A stretch of 6,575 nt of DNA from Bacteroidia bacterium. GTDB taxonomy: Bacteria; Bacteroidota; Bacteroidia; Flavobacteriales; Flavobacteriaceae. Below the pieces are notes generated by a model. The model made no database searches, was not told where the DNA came from, and saw only the letters and a list, made by a program, of their open reading frames with translations. Shown one piece after another: positions 5,483-6,575 of the stretch. The position numbers were made by a program, and so were the translations under genes. Each line of letters opens with the position of its first letter. Within the stretch, counting starts at the first letter, position 1. The stretch spans positions 1 to 6,575 of the forward strand of contig JAHHLF010000207.1 in the NCBI GenBank assembly GCA_018679315.1. Reading direction: 5' to 3'.

Positions 5483-5755
5483 GGGCTTCAGTACTTTTTC
5501 ATCGAGGTAGAATGTGCCGAAAGGCAGGAGTGCGGCTACGATAAGCCATATTGTTTTCCCAAAGTTCCATTTTCGTTCCATGGCATATGTCATGGCTATG
5601 ACTATATAGAGTATGAAGAGTCCGCCGTGCGCATAACCGATAACTTTATTGGGTTCACCAATTCCGGCAAGGTATTTCAAAGGCATGCTGATGACAAATA
5701 ATGCGAGGTAAGATATGCCTTCAATAATGGCAATAATGCGAAAGAACGTCAGCAT
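5453..5755 (-). CDS. DUF3817 domain-containing membrane protein
   Basis: A 100-residue integral membrane protein of the DUF3817 family, function unknown. Family landmarks are visible: FRIIAIIEGISYLALF (5-20), MPLKYLAG (24-31), VIGYAHGGLFILYIV (38-52) with the conserved His-Gly, and a third helix ending LLPFGTFYLDEKVLKP (76-91). Three hydrophobic segments lie at roughly 5-25, 38-57 and 68-84, and the short C-terminal tail is charged. Length is typical for the family. The ATG is 2 bases after the stop of lpd, so it is co-transcribed with it, although no functional link is known. Its last ten codons lie antisense over the end of aroQ. The start is clear; a longer version would run into the lpd stop region. 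Confidence 0.92.
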   Translation of the reverse strand: MLTFFRIIAIIEGISYLALFVISMPLKYLAGIGEPNKVIGYAHGGLFILYIVIAMTYAMERKWNFGKTIWLIVAALLPFGTFYLDEKVLKPLAVKKALDS

Positions 5756-5757
5756 AG

Positions 5758-6575
5758 TTACAAATGGATTACTTCGTCATAGGCATCTGCAACAGCTTCC
5801 ATCACAGCCTCACTCATGGTAGGGTGGGGGTGAACCGCTTTTAGGATCTCATGCCCTGTTGTCTCTAACTTTCTGCCTACGACAGCTTCAGCGATCATAT
5901 CAGTTACACCGGCGCCAATCATATGGCAGCCTAACCATTCTCCATATTTTGCATCAAAGATCACTTTTACAAAACCATCTGAATTACCTGAAGCCTGTGC
6001 TTTACCACTGGCAGAAAATGGAAATTTGCCCACTTTTATTTCGTGACCTTTTTCCATTGCTTGCTTTTCCGTTAGTCCGACGGAAGCAATTTCAGGCATG
6101 CAATACGTACAACCTGGTATATTACCGTAATCCAATGGCTCTACGTGCATGCCAGCTAATTTTTCAACACAGAGAATCCCTTCTGCTGAAGCCACATGCG
6201 CCAGAGCCTGGCCGGGTGTTACATCCCCTATAGCGTAATAGCCAGGAACACTAGTTTGGTAATAATCATCTACCAGGATCTTATCACGGTCTGTTTTAAT
6301 ACCTACCTCTTCCAGCCCAATATTTTCAATGTTTGATTTGATCCCAACGGCAGAGAGTACCATCTCTGCTTCTAATTCTTTATCCCCTTTTTCTGTTTTT
6401 ACCGTAGCAATAATGCCATCACCTGATGTGTCTACTGCAGTAACTTCCGAAGAGGTCATGATCTTGATACCCTGTTTCTTGAAGGTGCGTGCTAACTGCT
6501 TAGAAACTTCCTCATCTTCCAAAGGCACTATATTGGGCAGGAATTCAACGACTGTGACTTCTGTGCCCATGGCAT
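5758..6575 (-). CDS. lpd: Dihydrolipoyl dehydrogenase, C-terminal part (cut by window edge)
   Basis: The last 272 or so residues of the FAD-dependent E3 subunit of the pyruvate, 2-oxoglutarate and related dehydrogenase complexes, which reoxidises protein-bound dihydrolipoamide with NAD+. The window begins inside the NAD domain, at the second strand (MGTEVTVVE, whose Glu normally contacts the NAD ribose). It then shows the second FAD motif TSVPGYYAIGD (in-window residues 106-116), the interface motif GCTYCMPEIASVGLTEKQA, and the active-site base pair in HPHPTMSE (His and Glu five residues apart, near the C-terminus). The redox-active disulfide and first FAD motif must lie beyond the right edge; full-length proteins have about 465 residues. 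The Met at 6570 is internal: the frame stays open upstream through an Ala codon and the family continues. The gene is followed 2 bases later by the DUF3817 gene. Confidence 0.95.
   Translation of the reverse strand, partial: AMGTEVTVVEFLPNIVPLEDEEVSKQLARTFKKQGIKIMTSSEVTAVDTSGDGIIATVKTEKGDKELEAEMVLSAVGIKSNIENIGLEEVGIKTDRDKILVDDYYQTSVPGYYAIGDVTPGQALAHVASAEGILCVEKLAGMHVEPLDYGNIPGCTYCMPEIASVGLTEKQAMEKGHEIKVGKFPFSASGKAQASGNSDGFVKVIFDAKYGEWLGCHMIGAGVTDMIAEAVVGRKLETTGHEILKAVHPHPTMSEAVMEAVADAYDEVIHL

Noticed and set aside
5859..6233. A 124-codon plus-strand open frame opposite lpd
   Set aside because: Its Leu/Gln/His/Arg-rich composition mirrors the codons of lpd, whose motifs are unmistakable; there is no independent support.
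6568..6570. ATG at 6570 as the true start of a short lpd
   Set aside because: The frame remains open upstream and the protein would begin in the middle of the NAD-binding fold without the FAD domain and disulfide; the gene simply continues past the window edge.
44..6575. A new defence, mobile or biosynthetic system
   Set aside because: Every sizeable gene fits a common chromosomal family or simple membrane protein; there is no integrase-associated cargo, toxin-antitoxin pair, repeat array or att site, and XerD is the housekeeping type.

Overview
The window looks like an ordinary chromosomal stretch from a member of the Bacteroidota, most likely a marine Flavobacteriaceae bacterium. The reasons are the protein families and their flavour (an OmpX/PorT-like small beta-barrel, a Bacteroidetes-style dihydrolipoyl dehydrogenase, a YhhN membrane protein, and an ECF sigma factor paired with a small four-helix membrane protein), the moderate AT-rich composition, matches to the TAnnTTTG -7 promoter element of this phylum, and start regions that mostly lack Shine-Dalgarno sequences. 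The genus cannot be fixed from the sequence. I see no mobile element, CRISPR array, rRNA or tRNA.

Layout, left to right. The first 47 bases hold the 3' end of an unidentified plus-strand gene that converges on the leftward cluster. Five genes then run leftward from 4356 to 44. In transcription order they are xerD (tyrosine recombinase), a YhhN/TMEM86 (lysoplasmalogenase-like) membrane protein, a secreted M20 amidohydrolase, an ECF sigma factor and a four-helix membrane protein. The last two are separated by 4 bases and form a clear module. From the divergent region 4357-4466 two genes run rightward: a signal-peptide-bearing outer-membrane beta-barrel protein and aroQ (type II dehydroquinase), only 2 bases apart. 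The right end runs leftward again: lpd (dihydrolipoyl dehydrogenase, cut by the window edge) followed 2 bases later by a DUF3817 membrane protein, whose end overlaps the end of aroQ by 30 bases.

The gene content is mostly housekeeping: chromosome dimer resolution, the shikimate pathway and 2-oxoacid dehydrogenase complexes. Added to this are envelope proteins (barrel, YhhN, DUF3817, secreted amidohydrolase) and one regulatory module (sigma factor plus membrane protein). There are no gaps over 300 bases; the longest intergenic stretch is the roughly 110-base xerD/barrel divergent region.

No obviously new multi-gene system is visible. The points most worth a second look are small-scale. The 30-base aroQ/DUF3817 overlap is an imperfect palindrome in codon register, so the two unrelated proteins end in similar residues. 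A perfect 7-bp hairpin buries an SD-like sequence just before the amidohydrolase start. The sigma factor/membrane protein pair suggests a non-classical anti-sigma arrangement. A nine-adenine run lies in xerD immediately before its catalytic HxxR motif.
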